From assembly GCA_964560495.1 (NCBI GenBank), contig CAZLMM010000021.1:1-64000 (forward strand): DNA of 64,000 bases. Direction: 5' to 3'. Source of the DNA: UBA5069 sp964560495. GTDB lineage: Bacteria; Chloroflexota; Anaerolineae; Caldilineales; Caldilineaceae. The notes under the pieces are model-generated. The model did not search any database, was not told where the DNA came from, and saw only the letters and a list, made by a program, of their open reading frames with translations. Position numbers and translations under genes: made by a program. Shown here piece after piece: positions 28,379 to 36,339 of this stretch (position 1 is its first letter; each line of letters begins with the position of its first letter).

Positions 28379-29110
28379 TCATGCGAGAGTGAGCGACATA
28401 AAAGCATAGAGCGAAACGCCAGCGACGAAGAGGATGCCGGCGAAACCCGGTTCCCCTTCCTTGTTGGCTTCGGGTATCAAGCTTTGGGTGACGGTGGTGA
28501 TGAGGAAGCCCGACGCCAACGCGATCAGGGTGAGTCGGAGTTCCATTGCCTGGTTGCGCAGCACGAGATAGCCCACCATTGCGCCCATGAGCACAGACAG
28601 AAAGAACAAGATCGCCAGAATCCGGCGACTTTGCTTTGAGACGCCTTGTTGTTTGGCTGTGGCAGTCGTCACAAAAGCCAGCGGCGCGGTGCTGATCGCC
28701 AATCCCAAGGCCAGGAGCAGGCCAGTCTTCGGGGTCAGCGTGGCGCCGACGCCAATGACCACGCCGTCGATGACCAGGTCTACCAGAATGCCGATATAGA
28801 GCCCCAGGGAAGTAGGCCCATTGCCAGTCTTGGGACGGGCAGCCAACAAGCGCGCCGAGGCATACTCCATCAGCACGAACAACGCGCCGCCGATGAAGAA
28901 GCTCAACACGATCCACGTATAGGGGCCATAACGCACGGCAGGCGGCATCAAACTGAAGGCAACCAGCGCAGAGATGATCCCTGCTGCAAACTGTAGCGCG
29001 GCGCTAACGACCTTTTGTGGAACGTCGAATCTCTCTGCCATCGGCGCGCCGAGATAGGTCAAAAAGGAAGCGAAGAGTCCAATGACAAAGACGAGCAGGA
29101 AGTCATTCAT
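28379..29110 (-). CDS. ZIP-like metal transporter with altered metal site
   Basis: The 243-residue protein has about eight membrane helices and matches the ZIP family in layout and in SLIPEANKEG near the end. The TM4 motif that normally reads HNxPEG is here LVDLVIDGVVIG, so the histidine and glutamate are replaced by aspartates. TM5 also lacks the usual histidine. Metal specificity may differ, or the protein may not carry metals. It overlaps the upstream TRIC-like gene by 4 nt (ATGA), so the two are coupled. Confidence 0.75.
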   Translation of the reverse strand: MNDFLLVFVIGLFASFLTYLGAPMAERFDVPQKVVSAALQFAAGIISALVAFSLMPPAVRYGPYTWIVLSFFIGGALFVLMEYASARLLAARPKTGNGPTSLGLYIGILVDLVIDGVVIGVGATLTPKTGLLLALGLAISTAPLAFVTTATAKQQGVSKQSRRILAILFFLSVLMGAMVGYLVLRNQAMELRLTLIALASGFLITTVTQSLIPEANKEGEPGFAGILFVAGVSLYAFMSLTLA

Positions 29111-29757
29111 GAGGATGGCGAATCGGGCAGGATCGGTTTGGTGCGCCAGTTGTAGCGGATGCTCAGCATGCGAACGGTGAAAAAGGTGGCAATCACAATC
29201 CAGCCGGCAATGTCTTTGTTCACCTCGAAACCCTGGACCAGGATGACGAAGAGGATACAGACGAAAATCGCCGCCGAAACATAGAACTGACCAGGAATCA
29301 GCGCCGCCGGCGTGTCATCCACCAGAATATCGCGCAGCAACCCTCCGCCCACACCGTTGACTACACCCACCAACACAACCCCCGGCGGGGGAATGCCCGC
29401 CGCAAAGGAGAGTTGCATCCCAATGAGGGCGAACGCCGGCACGCCTATCGCGTCGATCATGCTGATCGTTCGATCCACCAGGCCCATCCGGCTGATGCGC
29501 CGACGAAAGAGACTGACCACGAGCGTGGCTAATAGAATGATGGGGATATACCACTGGTTGCTGAGTACGGGCGGCGTCTGCTGCAAGAAGAGACCATCGC
29601 GCAACAGACTGCCCCCTGTGGAAGCCACCAACGCCACCACCAACGCGCCGGCAAAATCATAGCGCTTGTGCATGCCCACAATGGCGCCGCTCACCGCCCA
29701 GAGGAAAGTGGCAAAATAATCGAAGAGGGCGGGTATCTCGAATTGTGACTGTGTCAT
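29107..29757 (-). CDS. TRIC-type (UPF0126) cation channel family protein
   Basis: The 216-residue protein has two similar halves, each with three helices and a glycine-rich motif: VASTGGSLLRDGLF in the first and VNGVGGGLLRDILVDDTPAAL in the second. This is the YadS/UPF0126 family, prokaryotic relatives of TRIC channels, which conduct monovalent cations. It starts the pair with the ZIP-like gene. The operon promoter should lie in 29758-29840. Confidence 0.88.
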   Translation of the reverse strand: MTQSQFEIPALFDYFATFLWAVSGAIVGMHKRYDFAGALVVALVASTGGSLLRDGLFLQQTPPVLSNQWYIPIILLATLVVSLFRRRISRMGLVDRTISMIDAIGVPAFALIGMQLSFAAGIPPPGVVLVGVVNGVGGGLLRDILVDDTPAALIPGQFYVSAAIFVCILFVILVQGFEVNKDIAGWIVIATFFTVRMLSIRYNWRTKPILPDSPSS

Positions 29758-29842
29758 CGTCTTTGTCGGTTACACACCGATCATTGCGTAGCCGGCGGTT
29801 TCTATAGGGTGTAATTTGCGCCCGTACGACAACCTGCCCGAA

Positions 29843-29882
29843 TCTATCGTAGATGTGATTTCCATATCGCATCTACGATAGA
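29843..29882 (-). terminator. Hairpin after the AbgT transporter gene
   Basis: A 16-bp stem with one mismatch that can form a G-U pair (TCTATCGTAGATG/CATCTACGATAGA as its core) and an 8-nt loop lies 30 nt past the stop of the AbgT-family gene. No T-run is seen. It separates the peptide-use cluster from the TRIC/ZIP operon. Confidence 0.5.
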
Positions 29883-29912
29883 CAAAACGTTCGGTTTCAA
29901 ACGAGCATCGCG

Positions 29913-31655
29913 CTAAACGCTCACCGGATACCCCGGCCCCAGAGGAATGCCCAGGAGGAACCAGGCGATGAAAAGCAGCAGCCACGCAACCAGAATCACC
30001 AGCGCGTAGGGGATCATGAGCGCCACGACCGTGCCAATTCCCGCACCCTTCTGATATCGTTGGGCGACGGTGACAATGAAGGGCAGGTAAACCATCAGCG
30101 GCGTAAGCACGTTCACGGGCGAGTCGCCGACGCGATAGGCGGCCAGCACCGTCTGCGGCGCCACCCCCAGACGGTCGAAGATGGGGATGAAAACCGGTGC
30201 AAAGATAGCCCATTTGGGCACAACGCCTGGGATGATGAAATCGAGCACGACGATGACCAACGTCATGGCGATAAGCAGCGGCAGCGCGCCGATATTGGCT
30301 GCCTCCAGGATGTCAGCCATGGCGACAGCCGCCACAGTGGGCATGCGCGAATAGTTGAAATAGGCGATGAACTGGCTGATCATGAGCAACATGAAGACCA
30401 GGCCGGCAAGACCGGCAAAGGTCTTGGTGACGGCGTTGATCACATCGGTGCTGCTCTTGACCGTCTTGGCGCCAAGCCCATAGCAAACGCCTGCCACCAG
30501 AAAAATCATGGTGATGATAAAAAGCAGGCTATCCATGAAAGGCGTATTGCCGACAATAGCGCCGCTCTCTGGGTCGCGCAGCGGCGCCCCGGGCGGCGCA
30601 GTCAGAAGGGTGACCAGGGCGAGAATTCCCAAGAAGCCAAAGAGCGAATACTTCAGGCCACGATTCTCATCCGCTGACAGAGTGTCCTGTTCCTTGTTCC
30701 CTTCCGACTTAGCAGAGGCGGGCGATTCAGGTTGGAATGCGCCCAGTCGCGGCTCGATCATACGCTCGGTGACCACTGTCGCCACTATGCTGATGATCAC
30801 CGCTGAGGCAGCGGCGAAGAAGTAGTTGGCGACAATCGTGAGGGGCTGCCCACCCGTCAAGCCGATGGCTTCATTGGTGATCTCGGTCAACATGCTGTCG
30901 ATAGGTGTGATCAACAAGTTCACCGCAAAGACGCCGGCTACACCAGAAAAAGCCGCGGCCATACCGGCCAGGGGATGGCGACGTAGGCTGAGAAAAGCGG
31001 CTGCGCCCAGCGGAATGAGAATCAGATAGCCAGCGTCGGAGGCGACGCTGGACAACATGCCCACGAAGACGATGATGAAGGTGATCAGGCGGCGGGGCGC
31101 AACCTTGACCAGCTTGCGGATCATGGCCGACATGAAACCGGCTTGCTCGGCTACGCCCGCACCCATCATGGCGATGAAGGTGACAGCCACGACGCCAAAG
31201 TTTTGGAAGTTCGTCACGAACGACGAAAAGAGAAAACGGATGCCATCTGTCGTCAAGAGGCTACGAATGGCGATGGTCTGCTCCTGGATCTCGAAATCGG
31301 TGTCCGCATAATCATAGCCTTTGGGCGGCGTCTCCTGTTGAACTTGTGTCGTGTCTTCATAGAAGTTCTTCTGCACCTCGATAGGAACAGGCGTGGCGAT
31401 GGTTTCGGTCACGCTGACGCCCGCCAGGTAGAGGATGTGGGACAGGACAATGACAAAGATGATCAGATACAAAAACATCATGACCGGATGGGGCACCTTG
31501 TTGCCCACCCGTTCGACGCCGTCGAGCAAGCGCTGAGTGAATGATTTCTTGCCTGGCGGCGCAGCTTGTGTCGCATCTGCGGGCGCATCCTTGGGCGCCG
31601 ATGCTGTTGTGGGCTTTGGCGCAGGTTTTGTCGGCTTCTTGTTTCTGTTCGCCAT
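29913..31655 (-). CDS. AbgT family transporter (p-aminobenzoyl-glutamate/dipeptide type)
   Basis: The 580-residue membrane protein begins with a charged Ala/Pro/Lys-rich cytosolic tail of about 35 residues, followed by VERVGNKVPHPVMMFLYL, the typical first helix of AbgT proteins. Conserved AbgT segments include YLILIPLGAAAFLSLRRHPLAGMAAAF and the end region GDSPVNVLTPLMVYLPF. GGAGGT lies just before the ATG at 31655. The family imports p-aminobenzoyl-glutamate in E. coli, and some members export sulfonamides. Its neighbours are two M20 peptidases, which suggests uptake and cleavage of glutamyl conjugates or short peptides. Confidence 0.93.
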   Translation of the reverse strand: MANRNKKPTKPAPKPTTASAPKDAPADATQAAPPGKKSFTQRLLDGVERVGNKVPHPVMMFLYLIIFVIVLSHILYLAGVSVTETIATPVPIEVQKNFYEDTTQVQQETPPKGYDYADTDFEIQEQTIAIRSLLTTDGIRFLFSSFVTNFQNFGVVAVTFIAMMGAGVAEQAGFMSAMIRKLVKVAPRRLITFIIVFVGMLSSVASDAGYLILIPLGAAAFLSLRRHPLAGMAAAFSGVAGVFAVNLLITPIDSMLTEITNEAIGLTGGQPLTIVANYFFAAASAVIISIVATVVTERMIEPRLGAFQPESPASAKSEGNKEQDTLSADENRGLKYSLFGFLGILALVTLLTAPPGAPLRDPESGAIVGNTPFMDSLLFIITMIFLVAGVCYGLGAKTVKSSTDVINAVTKTFAGLAGLVFMLLMISQFIAYFNYSRMPTVAAVAMADILEAANIGALPLLIAMTLVIVVLDFIIPGVVPKWAIFAPVFIPIFDRLGVAPQTVLAAYRVGDSPVNVLTPLMVYLPFIVTVAQRYQKGAGIGTVVALMIPYALVILVAWLLLFIAWFLLGIPLGPGYPVSV

Positions 31656-31689
31656 CTTACCTCCAAATTCGAGTTGCAAAAGAGATCAC

Positions 31690-32955
31690 TCATGAAAAAC
31701 GCTTGTCAGGATTCCCCCACAACTGCGCCAGCTTGATGCACACCTCGGTTGCCCGGCCCATATCCTGCACGCTGATCCACTCCAGTGGCCCGTGAATCTC
31801 CTGCATGCCGGTGAAGATGTTGGGCGTCGGTACGCCCAGCTCGGTCAGCCGCGAGCCATCGGTGCCGCCGCGGGTGGGCAGCGAAAAATGATCGACGCCC
31901 ACAGCCTCGCACGCCTTGCGCGCCAGGTCCACCGGGCGCATATCATCCTCTAGCCAGTAGCGCATGTTGCGATATTGGGGCGTGATGGTGCAGGTGATGT
32001 GGGCGCGCGGTTCGCTGGCCTGCACCGCCGCACACACCTTTTGCAACAGATCGCCGTGCGCCGCCAGTCCCTCGCGCTCGAAGTCGCGCAAGATGATGTC
32101 GAGCGTGACTTTGGCCGCCGAGCCATTCATCGAGACCACGTGAAGAAAGCCCTGACGACCGTCGGTGGTCTCCGGCGTGCGGGTGGCGTGGGGCAGCGTG
32201 TCCACGATCTTGGCAGCCAGATGCACCGCGTTGACCATTTTGTCCTTTGCCCAGCCGGGGTGCACTGAAACGCCCTGCACGATCACCTTGGCTGCGTCCG
32301 CCGAGAAGGTCTCGTAGACGATTTCGCCCAGATGCGCGCCGTCCAGCGTGTAGGCGAACGTAGCCTGCAAGTCTTTGGGCAAGTTGGCGTGAACGCCGCG
32401 CCCGATCTCTTCGTCGGGTGTAAAGCCGATGCGAATGGTTCCATGGGGGATGTCTGGGTGGGCGAGCAGATGCCTGGCCGCAGCCATGATGATAGCGACG
32501 CCCGCTTTGTCGTCCGCGCCCAACAGCGTCGTTCCGCTGGCAGTGACGATGTCTTCGCCCACTTTCCCGGCCAGATAGGGGTAGTCCCTGGGCGAAAGCG
32601 TCAACTCTGGGTCATCAGGAAAGGTGATGTCGCCGCCGTCGTAGCTGCGATGAACCACAGGCTTGACATCTTTGCCGCTAAACTGGGGAGCGGTGTCCAC
32701 GTGCGCCAGGAGGGCGATGACAGGCGCGCTCGTCTCCATCGTAGCGGGGAGCGTGGCGAGGAGCGCGCCGTAGTCGGTGAGTGTGACATCCTGCGCGCCG
32801 ATCTCCTTGAGTTCCTTCACCAGCAAATTGAGCAAATCGTATTGCTTCTGCGTGCTGGGCGAGCTTTGCGAATTTGGGTCGCTTTCGGTGTCGATCTTGA
32901 CGTAGCGCGTCAAGCGTTCTTCAAGTTCACTGTCGAATTGTGTTCTCATAATCAT
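31690..32955 (-). CDS. pepT: Peptidase T (tripeptide aminopeptidase)
   Basis: The 421-residue M20B metallopeptidase has all its zinc ligands in context: LLAHVDTAP (His), GADDKAG (bridging Asp), FTPDEEIGRG (catalytic and ligand Glu), and TRGGTDGSRLTELG near the end. It removes the N-terminal residue from tripeptides in the cytosol. An AAAGGT site precedes the ATG at 32955. It lies between the M20 dipeptidase gene (2 nt upstream) and the AbgT gene (34 nt downstream), all on the minus strand. Confidence 0.94.
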   Translation of the reverse strand: MIMRTQFDSELEERLTRYVKIDTESDPNSQSSPSTQKQYDLLNLLVKELKEIGAQDVTLTDYGALLATLPATMETSAPVIALLAHVDTAPQFSGKDVKPVVHRSYDGGDITFPDDPELTLSPRDYPYLAGKVGEDIVTASGTTLLGADDKAGVAIIMAAARHLLAHPDIPHGTIRIGFTPDEEIGRGVHANLPKDLQATFAYTLDGAHLGEIVYETFSADAAKVIVQGVSVHPGWAKDKMVNAVHLAAKIVDTLPHATRTPETTDGRQGFLHVVSMNGSAAKVTLDIILRDFEREGLAAHGDLLQKVCAAVQASEPRAHITCTITPQYRNMRYWLEDDMRPVDLARKACEAVGVDHFSLPTRGGTDGSRLTELGVPTPNIFTGMQEIHGPLEWISVQDMGRATEVCIKLAQLWGNPDKRFS

Positions 32956-32957
32956 CT

Positions 32958-34349
32958 TTACCTTTGGGGCAATTGGGCCAATTCTTCCAGATAAACGATA
33001 GCTGTCTCGACGCCTCGTTGGAACATCTCGATGCTGTAGTGCTCGTTGGGCGAATGGAGACCATCGGTGTCCAGTCCATACCCCATCATGACCACCGGCA
33101 TTCCCATCAGGTCATAAATGTCGGCGACTACTGGAATGCTGCCCCCGCCGCGGGTGAAGATGGCCGGATGTCCCCAGCCTTGTTCATACGCGCGGGTTGC
33201 GGCCTGCATCTCAGGCAGGTCGAAGGGGATGAGCGCCGGCTTGCCGGTGGTGAGCAAGCGCACCTGCACCCTGACCGTGGACGGCGTAATCGCCTCGATG
33301 TACTCTTTCAGCCGCTGATAGATGACGTGAGGGTCCTGATTGCCCACCAGTCGCGAGCTGAGCTTGGCGCCAGCTTTCTGCGGGATGATCGTCTTGGGAC
33401 CGGGGCCGGAGTAGCCGCTCCACATGCCGTTGATGTCCAGGGTGGGCCGGGCAGAAACGCGCTCGCGGATGGTGTAGCGGGCGTCGCCCCACACTGCCGG
33501 CACGCCGGTGGCCTCCTTGAATTGCTCGTGGGACAAGGGATTGCGGGCGATCATGGCGCGTTCTTCTTCGCTGAGCGCCACGACCTCATCATAGAACCCT
33601 GGAACGGCGATGGTGTTGTCAGAGTTGTATAGCTTACTCAGGATTTCCACCAACGCCAACGCCGGATTGTGCGTTGCGCCGCCCCAGAAGCCGCTGTGTA
33701 GATCTTCTTTCGGCCCCTCGACCTCCACTTCGATGTAGGTCATGCCGCGCAGACTGTGGGTGATGGCCGGCTCCTCGATGACGCGCATGGACGAGTCGCT
33801 GATGACACAGACATCGGCGCGCAACAACTCCAGGTGTTCCTTGATGAAAGGCAGCAGGTTGGGCGACGAAACTTCCTCTTCGCCCTCCAACAGAAACTTG
33901 ACATTCACAGGCGCGGCGCCGCTCGTCTTAAGATACGATTCCAATGCCTTGACGTGGATGAAAAGCTGCCCCTTGTCATCGGTGGCGCCCCGTGCGTAGA
34001 TTTTGCCGTCCTTCACCACCGGCTCGAAGGGCGGGGTATGCCAGCCGTCCGTCATCTCGGCCGGCACTACATCGTAATGACCGTAAACCAGCACGGTCAG
34101 CTTGTCTGGCCCGGCGCCCATCCACTCGCCATAGACGACCGGATGGCCCGCGGTTGGCATGACCTGGACGTTGTTCAGACCAAGCCCGGCCATGTGCGCC
34201 GCCAGCCATTCAGCCATACGGCGGATATCACCAGCATGGCCTGGATCGCCGCTCAGGCTGGGGATGCGGAGCATCTCGAAAAGCTCGCCCAGAAATCTAT
34301 CGCCATTGGTGCGGGAATAGGTGCGTGCGGCATCGCTCGCTTGCGTCAT
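32958..34349 (-). CDS. M20 family dipeptidase
   Basis: The 463-residue protein matches the M20A/ArgE-DapE-CNDP dipeptidase group: VYGHYDVVPAEMTDGW (zinc His and Asp), ARGATDDKGQL (bridging Asp), LLEGEEEVSSPNL (Glu pair) and GLDTDGLHSPNEHY with the last His. A lid/dimerisation domain sits between, with GMTYIEVEVEGPKEDLHSG. An AGGAG lies before the ATG at 34349. With peptidase T it would finish the breakdown of small peptides brought in by the nearby transporters. Confidence 0.92.
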   Translation of the reverse strand: MTQASDAARTYSRTNGDRFLGELFEMLRIPSLSGDPGHAGDIRRMAEWLAAHMAGLGLNNVQVMPTAGHPVVYGEWMGAGPDKLTVLVYGHYDVVPAEMTDGWHTPPFEPVVKDGKIYARGATDDKGQLFIHVKALESYLKTSGAAPVNVKFLLEGEEEVSSPNLLPFIKEHLELLRADVCVISDSSMRVIEEPAITHSLRGMTYIEVEVEGPKEDLHSGFWGGATHNPALALVEILSKLYNSDNTIAVPGFYDEVVALSEEERAMIARNPLSHEQFKEATGVPAVWGDARYTIRERVSARPTLDINGMWSGYSGPGPKTIIPQKAGAKLSSRLVGNQDPHVIYQRLKEYIEAITPSTVRVQVRLLTTGKPALIPFDLPEMQAATRAYEQGWGHPAIFTRGGGSIPVVADIYDLMGMPVVMMGYGLDTDGLHSPNEHYSIEMFQRGVETAIVYLEELAQLPQR

Positions 34350-34393
34350 GGGTTCTCCTCTTACATCATTATTTCAACGCGACCGGTTTTGAA

Positions 34394-34415
34394 TAGGGTG
34401 CATGCAGAGTCACCC
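34394..34415. repeat. GGGTG hairpin between MFS and dipeptidase genes
   Basis: A small stem GGGTG/CACCC with loop catgcagagt lies 15 nt past the stop of the MFS gene. The surrounding sequence AGGGTGCATGCA and CACCCAATTCA is shared in part with 26470-26481 and 27233-27243. It is the weakest member of this small hairpin set. Confidence 0.35.
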
Positions 34416-34430
34416 AATTCAGGCAATTTC

Positions 34431-36095
34431 TCACGCTCTAACGGCTGCGCCTCCAGGCGGATGGTCTCTGGTTAGTTCATCGACGGAGAGTTCACCCGGC
34501 GTATATTTGGGCAGCTTGAGCGCTGGGAAGATCGCCAAGAGTGAGATGGCTGCCAGCAACAGGAAGGTGGCCCGCAACGCGCGCAAACGCGCATCCGCAT
34601 TGATACTCACCGCTTCGTTCACTTCTTCGGGCGTCACCGATGTTTGGCTCAAAATCGTTTCGAGTTGGTCGTTGCTGATGAAATCGATCTTGTCGAAATT
34701 GATCTCCCGCTTAAGCGCAGGAGGCAGGTTCGACGCAGTGAAGGCCGCTGTGATCAGGAAGCTCAGAACGCCCACCGCCACCACACTGGAAAAAGCCGCG
34801 CCCAAAGCCGACGACACATTGTTGACCACGCCGCGCAGCGCGCCCACGTCGCCGGCCAGTTCTTTTGGAGATGCGGAAACCAGTACGTTGAAAAGCAGGG
34901 TCAATGTCGTCCCTTCCCCAATGCCAACGAGTATCAGCCCCACAATGACAGAAAAGGTGCTCCATTCGTTGCTCACCGTCAGGGCGAGCAGGCACATGCC
35001 CACCGTGATTAAGAGAAAAGAGATCAGACCGAGTCTGCGCGGAGACAATCGGTCATAGAGCCGCACCGAAAAGATGGCTGCCAGCGCTACGGCGATGGCG
35101 TATGGGATGATTGCGATCGAGGTGAAGAAGGGGGTTTGATTTTGTACAATCTGGATGTAGAGCGGAATCAGAAAAGTCACTGCTGGCCCAAGACCACCAG
35201 CCACGAGAAACGCATACACGGCGTTGCGTTCTTCGGATGAATCCAACACCTCCAAGGCCAACAACGGCGTCTTGTTGACCGCCACGCGTTTATTGCTCCA
35301 GGCAAAGAACGCCTGACCGAAGACAATGCCCAACAGGAGCATGAAGGGTACGGGCGACAGGCCCAAAATGGAGAAGGGCGCCGCAGGTTTCGCCAGGACT
35401 GCTCCCCAATTGTTCAGATTATTGAAACCGAAGAGAATCAGAGCAAGCGACATGGCAGAAAGCACCACGCCGACAAAGTCGATCTGGATGCCCTGCTGAC
35501 GCGGCACCTGTTTCATGCGGAAACTGAGAAAGAAAACGGTAATCGAGATCAGGAAGATCAGCCCAAACGAATAGCGCCAGCTCAGGGCTGTTGCGATGAA
35601 GCCGGCGACGATAAAGGTCAGTCCACTGGCGACTGCGGGAATGCTGGCCAGGATGCCCAGCGACTGCTCCTGTTGGCGTCCATGATAGTTGGCCGCGATC
35701 ATCACCACGAGCGTCGGCACCAACGCGGCCGCAGCAACGCCGGCAATCGCCTGGGCAAGATTCATCATGCTGTCATTGACACTGACCGCCATCAAGGCCA
35801 TTGCTGCGCCGTGGGCCAGCGCGCTGATCTGAAAGACCAGGCGTTCGCCAAACAATTTGCCGATCTTGGCGCCCAGCATGACGAAAGCAGCGACGAAGAG
35901 CGAATACAAGACGAGCGCCGTCGCCACTGAAGTTGCCGGCGCGTTAAGGTCTTCGGTAATTGGCCCCAATGAGACTGGCAATGCATTGACGTTGATGCCC
36001 ATTTGCAACTGCGCCAGCACAATGATCGCCAGCGGCGCCCAGGAAGCTTTGATGACTGCTTGCATAGAACTCGATGCGGTGGGTTTGGTCGCCAT
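34431..36095 (-). CDS. MFS transporter, 14-helix DHA2-like
   Basis: The 554-residue protein has about 14 membrane helices with two long-loop halves, as in DHA2 drug:H+ antiporters. MFS signatures are weak but present, such as MLGAKIGKLFGERLVFQ after helix 2 and RLYDRLSPRRLGLISF in the second half. A periplasmic-side loop of about 80 residues (REINFDKIDFISNDQLETIL to the next helix) lies before the last helix. It heads the minus-strand cluster with the two M20 peptidases and AbgT. Substrate is unknown. Confidence 0.87.
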   Translation of the reverse strand: MATKPTASSSMQAVIKASWAPLAIIVLAQLQMGINVNALPVSLGPITEDLNAPATSVATALVLYSLFVAAFVMLGAKIGKLFGERLVFQISALAHGAAMALMAVSVNDSMMNLAQAIAGVAAAALVPTLVVMIAANYHGRQQEQSLGILASIPAVASGLTFIVAGFIATALSWRYSFGLIFLISITVFFLSFRMKQVPRQQGIQIDFVGVVLSAMSLALILFGFNNLNNWGAVLAKPAAPFSILGLSPVPFMLLLGIVFGQAFFAWSNKRVAVNKTPLLALEVLDSSEERNAVYAFLVAGGLGPAVTFLIPLYIQIVQNQTPFFTSIAIIPYAIAVALAAIFSVRLYDRLSPRRLGLISFLLITVGMCLLALTVSNEWSTFSVIVGLILVGIGEGTTLTLLFNVLVSASPKELAGDVGALRGVVNNVSSALGAAFSSVVAVGVLSFLITAAFTASNLPPALKREINFDKIDFISNDQLETILSQTSVTPEEVNEAVSINADARLRALRATFLLLAAISLLAIFPALKLPKYTPGELSVDELTRDHPPGGAAVRA

Positions 36096-36156
36096 ACCTG
36101 GCCTCGACTGTGATTTGATGGAACCAGAAAATGGGAGCTATGGGTTGAGTGCAACA

Positions 36157-36215
36157 ACTCGAACGGCGGCGGAATCACTTGTCTATGACTGTGAACTCCT
36201 ACCGCCGCTCAAGCG
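36157..36215. repeat. GAACGGCGG-type inverted repeat element B
   Basis: The arms AACTCGAACGGCGGCGG and CCGCCGCTCAAGCGCC are imperfect complements around about 30 nt. Motif and spacing match element A at 27081-27150. It lies in the leader of the MFS gene. Confidence 0.6.
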
Positions 36216-36268
36216 CCAACGACGCGGTCGCCCAAATTTGTTGGGCGCATTTAAGCTGTAGAGAGAAT

Positions 36269-36320
36269 GAACGGCGGGGCGGCGGCTTGCCTTGGAGTAC
36301 CCCCCACCGCCGTTCAAGAC
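36269..36320. repeat. GAACGGCGG-type inverted repeat element C
   Basis: The arms TGAACGGCGG and CCGCCGTTCA are exact complements about 26 nt apart. This third element lies 53 nt from element B and just past the stop of the META-domain gene (36340, minus strand). The right arm continues as CAAGAC, as CAAGCC does in element A. Confidence 0.7.
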
Positions 36321-36339
36321 CTACCACGTGGTCACGGAT

